From NCBI GenBank assembly GCA_018402255.1, contig JAGYIS010000004.1, forward strand, positions 372,001 through 436,000: a DNA stretch of 64,000 nucleotides, written 5' to 3'. The notes beneath the pieces were generated by a model, which saw nothing but the letters and a program-made list of their open reading frames with translations, was not told the DNA's origin and searched no databases. This DNA comes from Marinobacter sp. (GTDB lineage Bacteria; Pseudomonadota; Gammaproteobacteria; Pseudomonadales; Oleiphilaceae). Shown here piece after piece: positions 18,912 to 29,016 of this stretch; positions within the stretch are counted from its first letter, which is position 1; every line of letters starts with the position of its first letter. The position numbers and the translations under genes were made by a program.

Positions 18912-20278
18912 TGATGGCGGCGTTCCGCAAAGTTGTCATCGGCCTTGGGTTAATGAGCCTCGCATCGTTCAGTGTTCAGGTCAGTGCGGACCCGTTTGCT
19001 GAGTTGGAAGAGGCTACCCGTGGTCAGGCGTCCAGCAATGCCGGGATGGCGACAGACTTTGAGGAATACCGACAGGCACATTTGCAGGCGTTTGAGTCAT
19101 ACAAGGAAATGGTCCGACGGGAGTACGAGGAGTTTCTCGACCTGCATCAGGAGGTGTCGTCCGCCTACCTTGAGCGAATTGCTGAAGTCTGGAGTATTCC
19201 GGAGGAATCCTCTCGTACCCGTTGGGTCCAGTATGACAACGACTATCAGGAGCGCCGGGTAGTGGACTTTGAGCGGGGCGTTATCACCATTTCAGCTCCG
19301 GCCAGCGAGCGCGAACTGAGTGAGGAGAAAGCCAGGGCAGCGGCGGAAGAGCTGCTGGTCATGACTAGAAAGAAGGCGTTCGAGAAAGACGAAGTGGCCG
19401 CTGCGGTCGAAAAAGAAAGCCGCGAACGCTTCAAGTCGCTGGAAGTCGCCAGCCTGGATGATCAGCCGGTACTGATGAGCTTCTTGCTGGGCGAGAAAGC
19501 GGGCGAGCTGGAAGAGCAAGAGCGTATTAAAAAGGCAGTGCTTTCGGCGCCCGACCGCAAGGCTGGGTCTGAAAAGGGGCAGAAGGTTGTCAGTTGGTCC
19601 TTCCCCATGGAGGCATCGACTGAGAGCCAGAACTCCGGGATGGTCGAGCCTCAGGATGTAGAGAGCGAGCCGCAGTTCGCTTCCGCAATGAGCCCCCGGA
19701 GCATCGCTCCCGGGCAAATAGAGCGCCTTCCGGCAAGGGCAAGACCGTTTGTGGATGCCATAAACCGTGAGAACCAGGCGTTCGAGCTCTCCACGCCCTT
19801 ACTGCTTGCGATTATGGAAACCGAGTCTGCCTTCAATCCGATGGCCCGCTCTCCCATTCCCGCCTTTGGTCTGATGCAGATTGTACCCTCCAGCGCGGGT
19901 CAGGATGCGACCGAGAAGCTCTTTGGGGAGGCAAGGCTGCTTGCGCCATCCTTCCTTTACAACCCGGAAAACAACATTCAGGTGGGCGCTGCCTACTTCA
20001 ATATTCTTTTCTATCGCTACTTCAAGGGTATTGAAGACCCTATGGTGCGCCTTTACTGCGCAATAGCGGCTTACAACACTGGGCCAGGCAATGTTTCCCG
20101 TGCCCTTACGGGCAGCTCTATGGCCCTCAGGCCCGCCATACGCATCGCCAACACCATGAGCCCGGAGCAGGTTTACCAGCATTTGCTCGCCAACTTGCCC
20201 TACGAGGAAACAGTTAACTACCTGAAAAAGGTAACCGCAAGAATGGCAAGGTTTGAGGAGGTGGTGTCTGGTGGTTAA
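18911..20278 (+). CDS. MltC-like membrane-bound lytic murein transglycosylase
   Basis: Periplasmic muramidase-type transglycosylase, 455 residues. The signal peptide is about 1-27 (VVIGLGLMSLASFSVQVSA-DP), with no lipobox Cys visible, unlike classic MltC. The region to about 250 (FEEYRQAHLQAFESYKEMV ... WSIPEESSRTRWVQYDND) matches the N-terminal domain of MltC (DUF3393). The SLT catalytic domain starts near ALLLAIMETESAFNPMARS-like text, reading AIMETESAFNPMARSPIPAF, with the catalytic Glu in METESAFNP, then GLMQIVP and AAYNTGPGNV. The start overlaps the upstream stop (TGATG); an ATG 3 nt later is equally possible. It is coupled to the next lipoprotein gene by an 8-nt overlap. Confidence 0.88.
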   Translation: MMAAFRKVVIGLGLMSLASFSVQVSADPFAELEEATRGQASSNAGMATDFEEYRQAHLQAFESYKEMVRREYEEFLDLHQEVSSAYLERIAEVWSIPEESSRTRWVQYDNDYQERRVVDFERGVITISAPASERELSEEKARAAAEELLVMTRKKAFEKDEVAAAVEKESRERFKSLEVASLDDQPVLMSFLLGEKAGELEEQERIKKAVLSAPDRKAGSEKGQKVVSWSFPMEASTESQNSGMVEPQDVESEPQFASAMSPRSIAPGQIERLPARARPFVDAINRENQAFELSTPLLLAIMETESAFNPMARSPIPAFGLMQIVPSSAGQDATEKLFGEARLLAPSFLYNPENNIQVGAAYFNILFYRYFKGIEDPMVRLYCAIAAYNTGPGNVSRALTGSSMALRPAIRIANTMSPEQVYQHLLANLPYEETVNYLKKVTARMARFEEVVSGG

Positions 20279-21287
20279 GTCTGTTTTTTACGCGTTAGGT
20301 CTGTGTTTTCTGGCGGGAGTCCTTGTTGGCTGTGCTGGCAAAGGTGGCTCTCAAAGCCTTCCTGAGTGGGTGGTTTTGCCTCCAGACGATACTGTGGAAG
20401 CCATTTACGGTGTAGGCGAAGGAACGTCATTGAGGGAGGCCAGGGACGACGCGTTGGCCGATATTGCGGGCAAGCTCGAAACCCGGGTAAGTGCCGATGT
20501 TGAGATGGAAACCGTTCTGGCAAATGGTGAAGAGCGTTCGCGAACCAGAAACCGGATTCGTACGACAACTGAGGCGCTGAGGCTGACGGAGTTTCGAACA
20601 CAAAAAAGCGCAGAGTCGGCTACAGGTCTTTTTGTGCTGGTGTCTATCGACAGGGCCAGCCTGGTCTCTTCCATGGAGGCTGAACTGGCAACGCTTGATA
20701 GTGAAATTTCCGGTCGACTCTCAGACTCCGAGGGAGACTCCGTCAAGCGTATGTTTCGCCTGACCATGTCGTTGCCGTTGATACATCAGGGCATCAGCAA
20801 AGCCATGCTTCTGCAGTCCCTGGCCCAGAATCCAGTCAGATACCAGTCTCGGCTGACGGGATATCAGAGCCTGCTCAATGAGCGTGAATCACTCCAGCAG
20901 TCGGTTCGGATCGGGGTTCGCTGGGACAAAAACACGGCGGGAGTAGGTGAGGCTGTTCTGGCGTCCTTGCTGCGCCACGGAGTCCACTCGGAACCTGCTA
21001 ATGCGGGTGGTAACTATGATGGCTTCATCGAAATTGCCAGCCAGCGGGTGGATTCCGAGATATTCAATGAGTTCCATGTTCAGTTGAATGCCAATGCGGA
21101 CTTGCTGGGCGCTGACGGCGCTATTGTGTCATCTGCAAGGTACCAGGCGGCGGCAAGCTCACTTGCCAGCTATGAGGCTGCCACCGTTTCCGTGAATCGC
21201 GTTATTGCGCGGCAAGTACGAGAGCAAGGTGTGTGGCGCGCTCTCAACATGCAAGCTGTGCCAAAAGGCCCAGCAGATCGTCGATAG
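20271..21287 (+). CDS. Second LPP20-like lipoprotein
   Basis: A 338-residue lipoprotein. The start chosen is GTG at 20271, with GAGGAGG at 20255-20261; the open frame reaches a TTG at 20253. Signal peptide VVKSVFYALGLCFLAGVL-V-G-C21 gives a lipobox. The mature part opens with LPEWVVLPPDD and IYGVGEGTSLREARDDALADI, the same PxWv/GxG/Ala-helix arrangement as the protein at 18327 but followed by a long unique C-terminal half. It lies inside the envelope cluster, overlapping the lytic transglycosylase gene by 8 nt, so the two are probably made together. Confidence 0.8.
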   Translation: MVKSVFYALGLCFLAGVLVGCAGKGGSQSLPEWVVLPPDDTVEAIYGVGEGTSLREARDDALADIAGKLETRVSADVEMETVLANGEERSRTRNRIRTTTEALRLTEFRTQKSAESATGLFVLVSIDRASLVSSMEAELATLDSEISGRLSDSEGDSVKRMFRLTMSLPLIHQGISKAMLLQSLAQNPVRYQSRLTGYQSLLNERESLQQSVRIGVRWDKNTAGVGEAVLASLLRHGVHSEPANAGGNYDGFIEIASQRVDSEIFNEFHVQLNANADLLGADGAIVSSARYQAAASSLASYEAATVSVNRVIARQVREQGVWRALNMQAVPKGPADRR

Positions 21288-21328
21288 ATCCAACCTCCAA
21301 AATCATAAATCAGTCAGGAGAAAATGAG

Positions 21329-22327
21329 GTGATAAACAAGTCCCTAGTGCTCTGTAGTGTTATCGCGGGTTTGGCGGTATCTGGTTGCAGCTCCGTATCA
21401 CAAGTGAAGCCTTCCGATTTGCGTGATGAGCTGACAATGCCGCTGTCTGCATCCAACCCATCGCCATCTGGCTCCGTGTCCAGCAAGGTGGTGATTTTTG
21501 ATGTGAATGCGTCTGAGTCGCCCGCGGCTGACCAGGCTGGGGCTACTGGCCCAATCCGGTTCGCACTGGATGGATATATTACCGAGGCCGGCGCAACGTC
21601 GGTTGATCGCGCACTGGCTGAGCAGTTGAAAGACGAAGTCGCGCGCGCCGAGATGGGTGGTGCCGGTGCCTATCAGGGGGCGCCGGTTGCTGACTTCGCA
21701 ATTCGTACCAACGTGACTCAGGCCAGTTTTGGTTCAAGCTTTCAGGAATCGTCCACCAGCCGGGATGACAAAGGTCGCCTCTATACCAATCCAGCCAAGT
21801 GCAACTTCAGCGGCCGGGTGGCTATTACGGTTGACGTGTACGCGGTTCCAGCCCTTGAGCGCGTGAGTAGTTTCCGGGGCGAGGGTACTGCTACCGGATC
21901 TGAGGATGCAAGAAGCAGCAACTGTGCGGCAGACGGTACCAACTTCCTGCGCAGAGCCGGGGAAGATGCGGTTTATGATATTCAGGAAGAGCTGAAAGCC
22001 TTCTTCGCTCCGACCGGGTATGTGCTGAATGGGTACGCGCTGGGTAGCGACAAGGTAATTCTGAAAACGTCATTGACTGAAATGCTGGGAGCGAAGCCTG
22101 GGCAGTCTGTAAAGCTGATCAACGTGACGGCTGAAGGTGATCGCTATGAGGTTGCTGAAGGAAAAATAGCTGACCCCGTTGTGAGAAGCGGTGCTTTTGT
22201 TGTCGTCAGTGAGGAAGATGCCGCGAGCATCAGCATTGGCGATGAGGTTCGCATTGACCACTCCTGTTCTTTCGTGGGATGCGATATGGACGGTAGTCTC
22301 GGTAAGATGGGCCTGAGCTTCAAATGA
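21329..22327 (+). CDS. Lipoprotein of unknown function, last gene of the envelope cluster
   Basis: A 332-residue lipoprotein that I do not recognise. The start is the GTG at 21329, 8 nt after AGGAG; the longer frame from 21233 overlaps the previous gene and has no signal peptide. The signal ends in lipobox V-S-G-C (residue 20). The region SSKVVIFDVNAS to about residue 220 has alternating strands and helices and four Cys in the mature protein. The C-terminal third (GAKPGQSVKLINV ... SGAFVVVSEEDAASISIGDEV) looks like a small beta-barrel seen in FlgT/CsgG-associated proteins, a weak impression. It ends at a bidirectional terminator. Confidence 0.7.
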   Translation: MINKSLVLCSVIAGLAVSGCSSVSQVKPSDLRDELTMPLSASNPSPSGSVSSKVVIFDVNASESPAADQAGATGPIRFALDGYITEAGATSVDRALAEQLKDEVARAEMGGAGAYQGAPVADFAIRTNVTQASFGSSFQESSTSRDDKGRLYTNPAKCNFSGRVAITVDVYAVPALERVSSFRGEGTATGSEDARSSNCAADGTNFLRRAGEDAVYDIQEELKAFFAPTGYVLNGYALGSDKVILKTSLTEMLGAKPGQSVKLINVTAEGDRYEVAEGKIADPVVRSGAFVVVSEEDAASISIGDEVRIDHSCSFVGCDMDGSLGKMGLSFK

Positions 22328-22376
22328 TTTGCCTTGCCCGGCGGGGTCTCTCCTGACGGGCAATTCGTTAAGGCAC

Positions 22377-22406
22377 AAAAAAACCGGCTCGCGAGCCGGT
22401 TTTTTT
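22377..22406. terminator. Bidirectional terminator between the envelope cluster and rpsT
   Basis: A perfect palindromic stem (22383-22400, centred on ctcgcgag) has seven A on the left and seven T on the right, so it terminates transcription in both directions. Confidence 0.92.
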
Positions 22407-22420
22407 ATGAGCGCAAAGTA

Positions 22421-22690
22421 TCAGGCGGCTTTCAGGGCCTTGACCTTGGCGTTCAGGCGGCTCTTGTGACGAGCAACCTTGCTTTTGGCAAAAATGCCTT
22501 TGTTGACCATGCTGTCCAGAATCGGCTGAGCTTCCTTGAGGGCGGACTGAGCTTCTTCATAGTTGCCAGCTGCGATCTTGGCCTGAACTTTCTTCATGTA
22601 AGTACGTGCCATAGAACGAAGGCTTGCGTTGTGCTTGCGGTTCTTCTCGTTCTGACGAGCGCGCTTTTTGGCTTGCGGGGAATTTGCCAC
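22421..22690 (-). CDS. rpsT: 30S ribosomal protein S20
   Basis: Small-subunit protein binding the 5' domain of 16S rRNA, 89 residues. The start codon is GTG at 22690, behind caggag; unusual starts are typical of rpsT and linked to its autoregulation in E. coli. The sequence MANSPQAKKRARQNEKNRKH and the Ala/Lys-rich helices to the C-terminal RLNAKVKALKAA are fully typical. Transcribed divergently from murJ. Confidence 0.98.
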   Translation of the reverse strand: MANSPQAKKRARQNEKNRKHNASLRSMARTYMKKVQAKIAAGNYEEAQSALKEAQPILDSMVNKGIFAKSKVARHKSRLNAKVKALKAA

Positions 22691-22848
22691 CGTAAAACTC
22701 CTGAAATTCGTTGCTATAAAGACGGAATATGTTTACATCGCGTGCGCGCCAAAACCAGCGCGTCGGAATAAATGACGCGGAACTATGCCGCCGAATGCTG
22801 GAAATGTCAAGGCCGGAGCCGTACTAATCCCCGAGTTGCCGGGCCCTG

Positions 22849-22857
22849 TGATACACT
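22849..22857 (+). promoter_or_regulatory. Possible extended -10 promoter for murJ
   Basis: TGA-TACACT (22849-22857) matches an extended -10 element about 100 nt before murJ, with no strong -35. The rest of the 267-nt rpsT-murJ gap contains GC-rich inverted repeats but no gene. Confidence 0.35.
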
Positions 22858-22957
22858 CCGGCATCGCGCCACCGGGCCTGTTGCGCTGCGCCGGATTGCC
22901 CTGTGGATTACCGAAATGCCGTACCGGCCTGCACCCTGAATTCTGGATTCTTGAAAC

Positions 22958-24547
22958 ATGTCTTCGGAACCACAAGTTACCGGGCAACCGTCCACCCCGA
23001 AAGAGCCTCCCAAGGCGCCGGGACTTTTACGCTCATCTGGTCTGGTCGGCATTATGACCATGCTGTCCCGGGTGCTGGGACTGGTTCGGGATATGGTGAT
23101 TGCCCGCTATTTTGGAGCCGGTACGGCAGCGGATGCCTTTTTCGTGGCCTTCAAGATTCCCAATTTCCTGCGCCGGTTGTTTGCCGAGGGCGCGTTCTCT
23201 CAAGCATTCGTGCCGGTGCTGTCGTCCTATCGTGCAAATCACGACATTTCTGAGGTTAAGCGTCTCGTCGATGCCGTGGCTGGATCGCTGGGGCTGGTAT
23301 TGTTGGCGGTAACGCTTGTGGCCATGCTGGGTGCGCCGGTGCTGACCACCATCTTCGCGCCCGGTTTTTTGGGCGACGACGTGAAGTTCGCTCTGGCCAG
23401 CGATATGCTGAGAATAACCTTTCCCTACCTGCTGTTGATCTCTCTTACTGCCTTTGCCGGCGGTATTCTGAATAGCTACGATCGCTTCGCAGTGCCCGCA
23501 TTTACACCGGTGCTCTTGAATCTGTCCATGATTGCTGCCGCGATCTTCCTTGCGCCCCTGATGGAAGAGCCCGTGATGGCGCTGGCCTGGGGGGTGTTTA
23601 TCGCCGGTGCCCTGCAGCTGTTCTTCCAGTTGCCGTTCCTCATGCGCCTTGGTCTTTTGCCGCGGCCACGAGTCGATTACCGGCACGAAGGTGTCAGCCG
23701 AATACTGAAACTGATGGCACCGGCTCTGTTCGGGGTGTCGGTGAGTCAGATCAATCTGTTGCTGGACACCGTGCTGGCATCGTTTCTGCAGACTGGCAGT
23801 GTGTCCTGGCTGTATTACTCGGATCGCCTGGCGGAACTGCCTTTGGGCGTATTCGGTATCGCTATCGCCACGGTGATTTTGCCCAGTCTGTCCAGAAAAC
23901 ATGCGGCGTCCTCGCCCGATCAGTTTGCTGCCACGCTGGACTGGGCGGTGAGGGCTGTCTTGCTGATCGGTTTGCCAGCAGCGGTGGCGTTGGCTCTGCT
24001 TGCCGAGCCGCTGATTGCCACGTTGTTCCATTACGGCGAGGTGACCGATCGTGACGTGGTCATGTCGGCCCAGAGTCTGCGTGCCTACTCCGCCGGCCTG
24101 CTGGCGTTCATGTTGATCAAGGTGCTGGCGCCGGGATTCTTTGCCCGTGAGGACACCAAAACACCGGTGAAAATCGGCATCATCGCGATGATTGCCAATA
24201 TGGCGTTTAATCTTGCGCTGATTGTACCCCTGGCTCACGCGGGCCTGGCGCTGGCCACCTCTATCTCGGCCTGGCTGAACGGTTACCTGCTCTGGCGCGG
24301 TCTGAGAAAGGATGGTGTATGGAAGAGCCAGTCCGGCTGGCCGAAATTCCTGGTGCAATTGGCTGTCGCTAATGCTGCTCTTGCTGGGGTCATCCTCTGG
24401 CTGAATGCGCCGGTGGCTGACTGGCTGATGGCAGGAGGCCTCCAGCGAGCCACCGACATGGCGGTTCTTGTCGTAGCCGGCGTAAGTGCCTACTTTGCAG
24501 CACTGGTGCTGACCGGGGTGCGTTTGCGGCAGTTCCGCCAAAAGTAA
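22958..24547 (+). CDS. murJ: Lipid II flippase MurJ
   Basis: Inner-membrane flippase of the MOP superfamily that exports the peptidoglycan precursor lipid II; 529 residues with about 14 hydrophobic segments. The N-terminal cytoplasmic tail (1-27) is followed by the conserved TMLSRVLGLVRDMVIARYFG and AFFVAFKIPNFLRRLFAEGA segments. The central cavity segment LLDTVLASFLQTGSVSWLYY and YSDRLAELPLGVFGIAIATV are also conserved. A long GC-rich antisense frame covers the same region but is a shadow. Upstream of ribF by 117 nt. Confidence 0.96.
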   Translation: MSSEPQVTGQPSTPKEPPKAPGLLRSSGLVGIMTMLSRVLGLVRDMVIARYFGAGTAADAFFVAFKIPNFLRRLFAEGAFSQAFVPVLSSYRANHDISEVKRLVDAVAGSLGLVLLAVTLVAMLGAPVLTTIFAPGFLGDDVKFALASDMLRITFPYLLLISLTAFAGGILNSYDRFAVPAFTPVLLNLSMIAAAIFLAPLMEEPVMALAWGVFIAGALQLFFQLPFLMRLGLLPRPRVDYRHEGVSRILKLMAPALFGVSVSQINLLLDTVLASFLQTGSVSWLYYSDRLAELPLGVFGIAIATVILPSLSRKHAASSPDQFAATLDWAVRAVLLIGLPAAVALALLAEPLIATLFHYGEVTDRDVVMSAQSLRAYSAGLLAFMLIKVLAPGFFAREDTKTPVKIGIIAMIANMAFNLALIVPLAHAGLALATSISAWLNGYLLWRGLRKDGVWKSQSGWPKFLVQLAVANAALAGVILWLNAPVADWLMAGGLQRATDMAVLVVAGVSAYFAALVLTGVRLRQFRQK

Positions 24548-24664
24548 GCGGGCCCATGATTTCTACCGCACCCCGTCCTGGGGTATAATCGCGCGTTTTC
24601 TCACCAGCGCATTGCCTTTGGCACGTGCGCGCAAAGCCAACTGGCAAGTTAAGGTTCGCAGTAG

Positions 24665-25633
24665 ATGCGTCTGATTCGAGGCCTGACCAATCTTAAACGC
24701 CTGTCCGGACAAGCGGGTTCGCCGCTGGCGGATGGTTGTGTGGCCACCATCGGCAACTTTGATGGTGTTCATCTTGGTCATAAAACCATCATTGAACAGG
24801 TCAAAGAAAAGTCTTTGGCGCTGGGTGTGCCCTCAGTGGTGATGATCTTCGAGCCTCAGCCCCGTGAGTTTTTTCAGGGTAAAGAAGCGCCACCGAGGCT
24901 GATGCCGTTCCGCCAAAAATTCGAAGCGTTGCTGGCGGAAGGCATCGATATCGTGCTGTGCATCCGCTTTGACGATACTTTTCGCAGTTATTCCGCCATG
25001 GGCTTTGTCGACGATGTGTTGATCGGCGGGCTTGCCGTCCGCCACCTGGTGGTGGGTGACGACTTCCGGTTTGGCTGCGATCGTGCGGGCGATTTCCGGC
25101 TATTGGAGCAGGTTGGGCAGGAGCACGACTTTACCGTTGAGAACACCCGGACAGTGACGGTCGATGGCGAGCGCGTCAGCAGCACCCGGGTTCGAAATGC
25201 GCTGAATGTGAACGGCCTTGAGGAAGCTGAGCGGCTGCTGGGTCATCCTTACCGCATTCACGGTCGAGTTGTATACGGTCGCCAGTTGGGGCGGCAGATT
25301 GGCGCGCCCACCGCCAATATCCTGCTGGACCAGATGCCTGCCCTGCGTGGAGTTTATGTGGTGAGGGCTCGGCCTGAGAACGGTGACTGGCTGAATGGCG
25401 TTGCCAACATCGGCTTGCGGCCTACCGTCGATGGCAAGCGCCTGTCGCTGGAAGTGCACCTGTTTGACTTTGCTGGCACACTTTACGGTCAGCACCTGGA
25501 CGTCGTGTTCCGCCACGGCCTGCGGGACGAAGTGAAATTCGACTCTGTTGACGAGTTACGGCAACAGATCGCCCGGGATTTTGACCATGCCCGGGCCTGG
25601 CTGGCGGACAACCCCGCCGCGCCAATCCACTGA
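24665..25633 (+). CDS. ribF: Bifunctional riboflavin kinase/FAD synthetase
   Basis: Converts riboflavin to FMN and then FAD. The nucleotidyltransferase half carries [17 protein letters not shown] and EQPQ-like text (FEPQPREFF), VVGDDFRFG and the SSTRVRNAL motif. The kinase half follows from about residue 185 ([20 protein letters not shown], then RGVYVVRA and [13 protein letters not shown]). The 322 residues are slightly above the usual ~310. A TATAAT at 24584-24589 lies 75 nt upstream and could be the -10 of its promoter. It precedes ileS in the standard ribF-ileS-lspA order. Confidence 0.96.
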   Translation: MRLIRGLTNLKRLSGQAGSPLADGCVATIGNFDGVHLGHKTIIEQVKEKSLALGVPSVVMIFEPQPREFFQGKEAPPRLMPFRQKFEALLAEGIDIVLCIRFDDTFRSYSAMGFVDDVLIGGLAVRHLVVGDDFRFGCDRAGDFRLLEQVGQEHDFTVENTRTVTVDGERVSSTRVRNALNVNGLEEAERLLGHPYRIHGRVVYGRQLGRQIGAPTANILLDQMPALRGVYVVRARPENGDWLNGVANIGLRPTVDGKRLSLEVHLFDFAGTLYGQHLDVVFRHGLRDEVKFDSVDELRQQIARDFDHARAWLADNPAAPIH

Positions 25634-25667
25634 TTTAACTGACCAACCAAAGAGTACGCACACACAA

Positions 25668-28487
25668 ATGAGCGACTACAAGCATACCCTGAATCTGCCG
25701 GACACTGCCTTCGCCATGCGCGGCAACCTGGCCAAGCGTGAGCCGGACATGCTCAAGCATTGGCAGGATCTCGACGTCTACGGCAACCTGCGCAAGCAGC
25801 GCGAAGGCCGGGAAAAGTTCATCCTGCACGATGGCCCTCCCTACGCCAACGGCAGCATTCACATCGGGCATGCGGTCAACAAGATTCTGAAAGACATGAT
25901 CGTTAAATCCCGTGGCTTCATGGGCTACGACGCACCCTATGTCCCGGGTTGGGACTGTCATGGCCTGCCCATCGAGCACAAGGTCGAGCAGGAAATTGGC
26001 AAAGCCGGCGTGAAGGTGGATTACAAAACCTTCCGCCAGGCCTGCCGTGATTACGCCACCAAGCAGATCGAAGGGCAGAAAGCCGATTTCATCCGCCTGG
26101 GCGTGATGGGACAGTGGGACAAGCCCTATCTGACGATGGACCCGAAAGTCGAAGCGGGCATTGTGCGTGCGCTCGGTAAAATCGTGGCCAAAGGGCATCT
26201 GGTGCGTGGATATAAGCCGGTTTACTGGAGTGTGGTTGGTCAGTCCGCACTGGCAGAAGCCGAGGTGGAATACCAGGACAAAACCTCGACCCAGATTGAC
26301 GTGCGCTTTACCGCCGTGGATCAGGGCGCCGTGCTGAAAGCCTTTGGCACAAGCGATGGTGAGGGCGATGTGTCTGTGGTGATCTGGACCACCACCCCCT
26401 GGACCATCCCCGCCAACCAGGCGGTGTCCATCGGTGCCGATCTCGAATACTCGCTGGTGCAGCTGGATGCCGGCAACGGACCTGAGCGTATGATCCTGGC
26501 CACCGACATGGTGCAGGGCATCATGGCCCGCTGGGGAGTGGAAGGCTACCAGGTGCTGGCCAATGTGGCCGGCGCAGCGCTCGAAAACCAGCTGCTGCAC
26601 CATCCGGTGTACGACAAACAGGTGCCAGTGTTGCTCGGCGATCACGTATCTCTGGATGCCGGTACCGGCGCTGTACACACTGCGCCCGACCACGGCATGG
26701 AAGACTTTGAAGTAGGCAAAGCCTACGGCATCGGCACCATCAACCTGGTAAAAGCCGATGGCACCTACACCGAAGCCGCTGGCGAGTTTGCCGGCGTACA
26801 CGTCTACAAGGCCGACGAGCCGGTATGCTCAGCGCTGGAGCGTGAAGGTAGGCTGGTCAAAGCAGAAAAATTTCGCCACAGCTATCCGCATTGCTGGCGC
26901 ACCAAAACACCGCTGATCTACCGGGCTACTCCGCAGTGGTTCATCAGCATGGACAAGCTCAATCTGCGTGCTGATGCCCTTGAGGCCATCAAAGGCGTCC
27001 GTTGGGTGCCGAGCTGGGGTCAGAATCGCATCGAAGCCATGTTCCAGCAAAGCCCGGACTGGTGTATCTCCCGTCAACGTACCTGGGGCGTGCCGATCAC
27101 CCTGTTTATCCACAAGGAAACCCAGGATCTGCACCCGAACACTCAGGCGCTGATTGAGAAGGTAGCTCAGGCCGTCGAAACCGGCGGCATTGACGCCTGG
27201 TACGACATCGACCAGAACGAACTGCTGGGCGCAGACGCTGATCACTATGAGAAGGTGCTCGACACCCTGGACGTCTGGTTTGATTCTGGCGTAACCCACG
27301 ATTCCGTACTGCGCCCGCGTGCGGAGCTGGGCCAGTTCCCGGCCGATCTTTACCTGGAAGGTTCGGATCAGCATCGCGGTTGGTTCCAGTCGTCTCTGAA
27401 AACCTCGATTGCCATGAATGGTGTCGCGCCTTACAAGCAGGTGCTTACTCACGGTTTCACCGTGGACGGCAAGGGCCACAAGATGTCCAAGTCCATGGGC
27501 AACGTCATCGCGCCTCAGGAAGTGATGAACGAGCTGGGCGCCGACATTCTGCGCTTGTGGGTCTCCGCCACCGATTACAGCGGTGAGATGACCGTTTCCA
27601 AGGATATCTTGCGGCAAACTGCAGATGGCTACCGCCGCATCCGCAACACCGCGCGCTTCCTGCTCAGCAACCTGACCGGTTTTGAGCCGGAGCAGCACAT
27701 GGTGGCGCCGGAAGACATGATCGCCCTGGACCGCTGGATGGTTGACCGTGCCCTGCAGTTGCAGGAAGAGCTTCACGAGGATTATCAGAATTATGCATTC
27801 CTGCGCATCTACCAGAAGGTGTACAGCTTCTGTGAGGCCACCCTCGGTGGCTTCTATCTGGACATCATTAAAGATCGCCAGTACACCACCCAGGCCGATA
27901 GCCTGGCGCGTCGATCCTGCCAGACCGCGCTCTATCACGTAGCGGAAGCCCTGGTGCGCTGGATTGCGCCGATCCTCAGTTTCACTGCCGACGAAATCTG
28001 GCAGCACCTGCCGGGCAAGCGAGGCGACACCGTGTTTTACGAAACCTGGTACGACGGCCTGACCGCCTTGCCAGAAGAGTTCGAGCTGGGCCGCGACTAC
28101 TGGCGTGAAATCTACGCGGTGAAAGAAGCCGTTAACAAGTGCCTGGAAGAAGCCCGTGCGCGAGGCGAAATCAAAGGCTCCCTGAGTGCAGAAGTTACGC
28201 TGTACTGTGAAGGTGGCCTGGCCGAGCGCTTGCAGCAGCTGGGCGAAGAGCTGCGCTTTGTGCTGATCACCTCCGAGGCCACGGTAAAGCCGGTGAGCGA
28301 AGCCGTGGGCATGGAGCAGACCAACGTAGAAGGCCTGCTGGTGAAAGTCGTCCCGGCCAGCCACGGAAAGTGCGAGCGCTGCTGGCACCACCGCGAAGAC
28401 GTCGGGCAGCATGACGGCCATAGCGACCTGTGCGGTCGCTGCGTAACCAACGTGGATGGTGCGGGCGAATCCCGCGCCTACGCCTGA
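25668..28487 (+). CDS. ileS: Isoleucyl-tRNA synthetase
   Basis: Class I aminoacyl-tRNA synthetase, 939 residues. The start is the ATG at 25668 ([20 protein letters not shown]); the frame is open back to 25548 inside ribF, but that part is not ileS. HIGH is at 65-68 ([12 protein letters not shown]), the editing domain includes [14 protein letters not shown], and the KMSKS loop is [12 protein letters not shown]. The C-terminal zinc site is [10 protein letters not shown] and LCGRCVTNV. Its TGA overlaps the start of lspA. The 34-nt gap to ribF leaves no room for a T-box. Confidence 0.98.
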   Translation: MSDYKHTLNLPDTAFAMRGNLAKREPDMLKHWQDLDVYGNLRKQREGREKFILHDGPPYANGSIHIGHAVNKILKDMIVKSRGFMGYDAPYVPGWDCHGLPIEHKVEQEIGKAGVKVDYKTFRQACRDYATKQIEGQKADFIRLGVMGQWDKPYLTMDPKVEAGIVRALGKIVAKGHLVRGYKPVYWSVVGQSALAEAEVEYQDKTSTQIDVRFTAVDQGAVLKAFGTSDGEGDVSVVIWTTTPWTIPANQAVSIGADLEYSLVQLDAGNGPERMILATDMVQGIMARWGVEGYQVLANVAGAALENQLLHHPVYDKQVPVLLGDHVSLDAGTGAVHTAPDHGMEDFEVGKAYGIGTINLVKADGTYTEAAGEFAGVHVYKADEPVCSALEREGRLVKAEKFRHSYPHCWRTKTPLIYRATPQWFISMDKLNLRADALEAIKGVRWVPSWGQNRIEAMFQQSPDWCISRQRTWGVPITLFIHKETQDLHPNTQALIEKVAQAVETGGIDAWYDIDQNELLGADADHYEKVLDTLDVWFDSGVTHDSVLRPRAELGQFPADLYLEGSDQHRGWFQSSLKTSIAMNGVAPYKQVLTHGFTVDGKGHKMSKSMGNVIAPQEVMNELGADILRLWVSATDYSGEMTVSKDILRQTADGYRRIRNTARFLLSNLTGFEPEQHMVAPEDMIALDRWMVDRALQLQEELHEDYQNYAFLRIYQKVYSFCEATLGGFYLDIIKDRQYTTQADSLARRSCQTALYHVAEALVRWIAPILSFTADEIWQHLPGKRGDTVFYETWYDGLTALPEEFELGRDYWREIYAVKEAVNKCLEEARARGEIKGSLSAEVTLYCEGGLAERLQQLGEELRFVLITSEATVKPVSEAVGMEQTNVEGLLVKVVPASHGKCERCWHHREDVGQHDGHSDLCGRCVTNVDGAGESRAYA

Positions 28488-29011
28488 TGGACGCTGTTAT
28501 GACGCAGGGTAGTGAAGGCAGCAAGATGAAGTGGTTGTGGCTGGCGGTACTGGTGATCGTACTGGATCTTGGTACCAAGGCCATCGCCACCGCCATCCTG
28601 ACCTACGGCAACCCTGTACCGGTTATGCCCAGCTTCAATTTCACGCTGCTGCACAATACCGGTGCGGCGTTCAGCTTTCTGGCGGACGCTGCCGGCTGGC
28701 AGCGCTGGTTCTTCGTCACCCTGGCACTGGTGGTCAGTGTCGTGTTGATCGGCTGGTTGAGAAAACTCAAGGCCCATGAAACCTGGATCGCCATTGCCAT
28801 CGTACTCATCCTCGGCGGTGCTATTGGCAACGTATACGACCGGGTGGTGCATGGCTACGTGGTGGATTTCCTGCATTTCTACTGGCAGGACTGGCACTTT
28901 CCAGCCTTCAATCTGGCCGACACTGCCATCACTATCGGCGCTGCCATGATGATCATCGACGCATTTCGCAAACCCGCTGATGACAGCGGGGATGCCAACC
29001 GGAGCAACTGA
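28487..29011 (+). CDS. lspA: Lipoprotein signal peptidase (signal peptidase II)
   Basis: Inner-membrane aspartyl protease that removes the signal peptide of prolipoproteins such as BamD and the four lipoproteins of this window. The ATG at 28487 overlaps the ileS stop (TGATG), giving 174 residues; a second ATG at 28499 is possible. Four hydrophobic segments are visible. The catalytic pair is D127 (GYVVDFLHF) and D145 (FNLADTAI), with NTGAAFSF and [11 protein letters not shown] conserved. Confidence 0.96.
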   Translation: MDAVMTQGSEGSKMKWLWLAVLVIVLDLGTKAIATAILTYGNPVPVMPSFNFTLLHNTGAAFSFLADAAGWQRWFFVTLALVVSVVLIGWLRKLKAHETWIAIAIVLILGGAIGNVYDRVVHGYVVDFLHFYWQDWHFPAFNLADTAITIGAAMMIIDAFRKPADDSGDANRSN

Positions 29012-29016
29012 TTGCT

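Noticed and set aside
23033..24541. 502-residue open frame antisense to murJ
   Set aside because: Rich in Gln/His/Arg with no motifs; an artefact of GC-biased third positions opposite a hydrophobic membrane protein gene.
26829..28421. 530-residue open frame antisense to ileS (and 388 residues at 25635-26801)
   Set aside because: Lies opposite a complete, highly conserved ileS; composition is a mirror of the sense codons and shows no domain.
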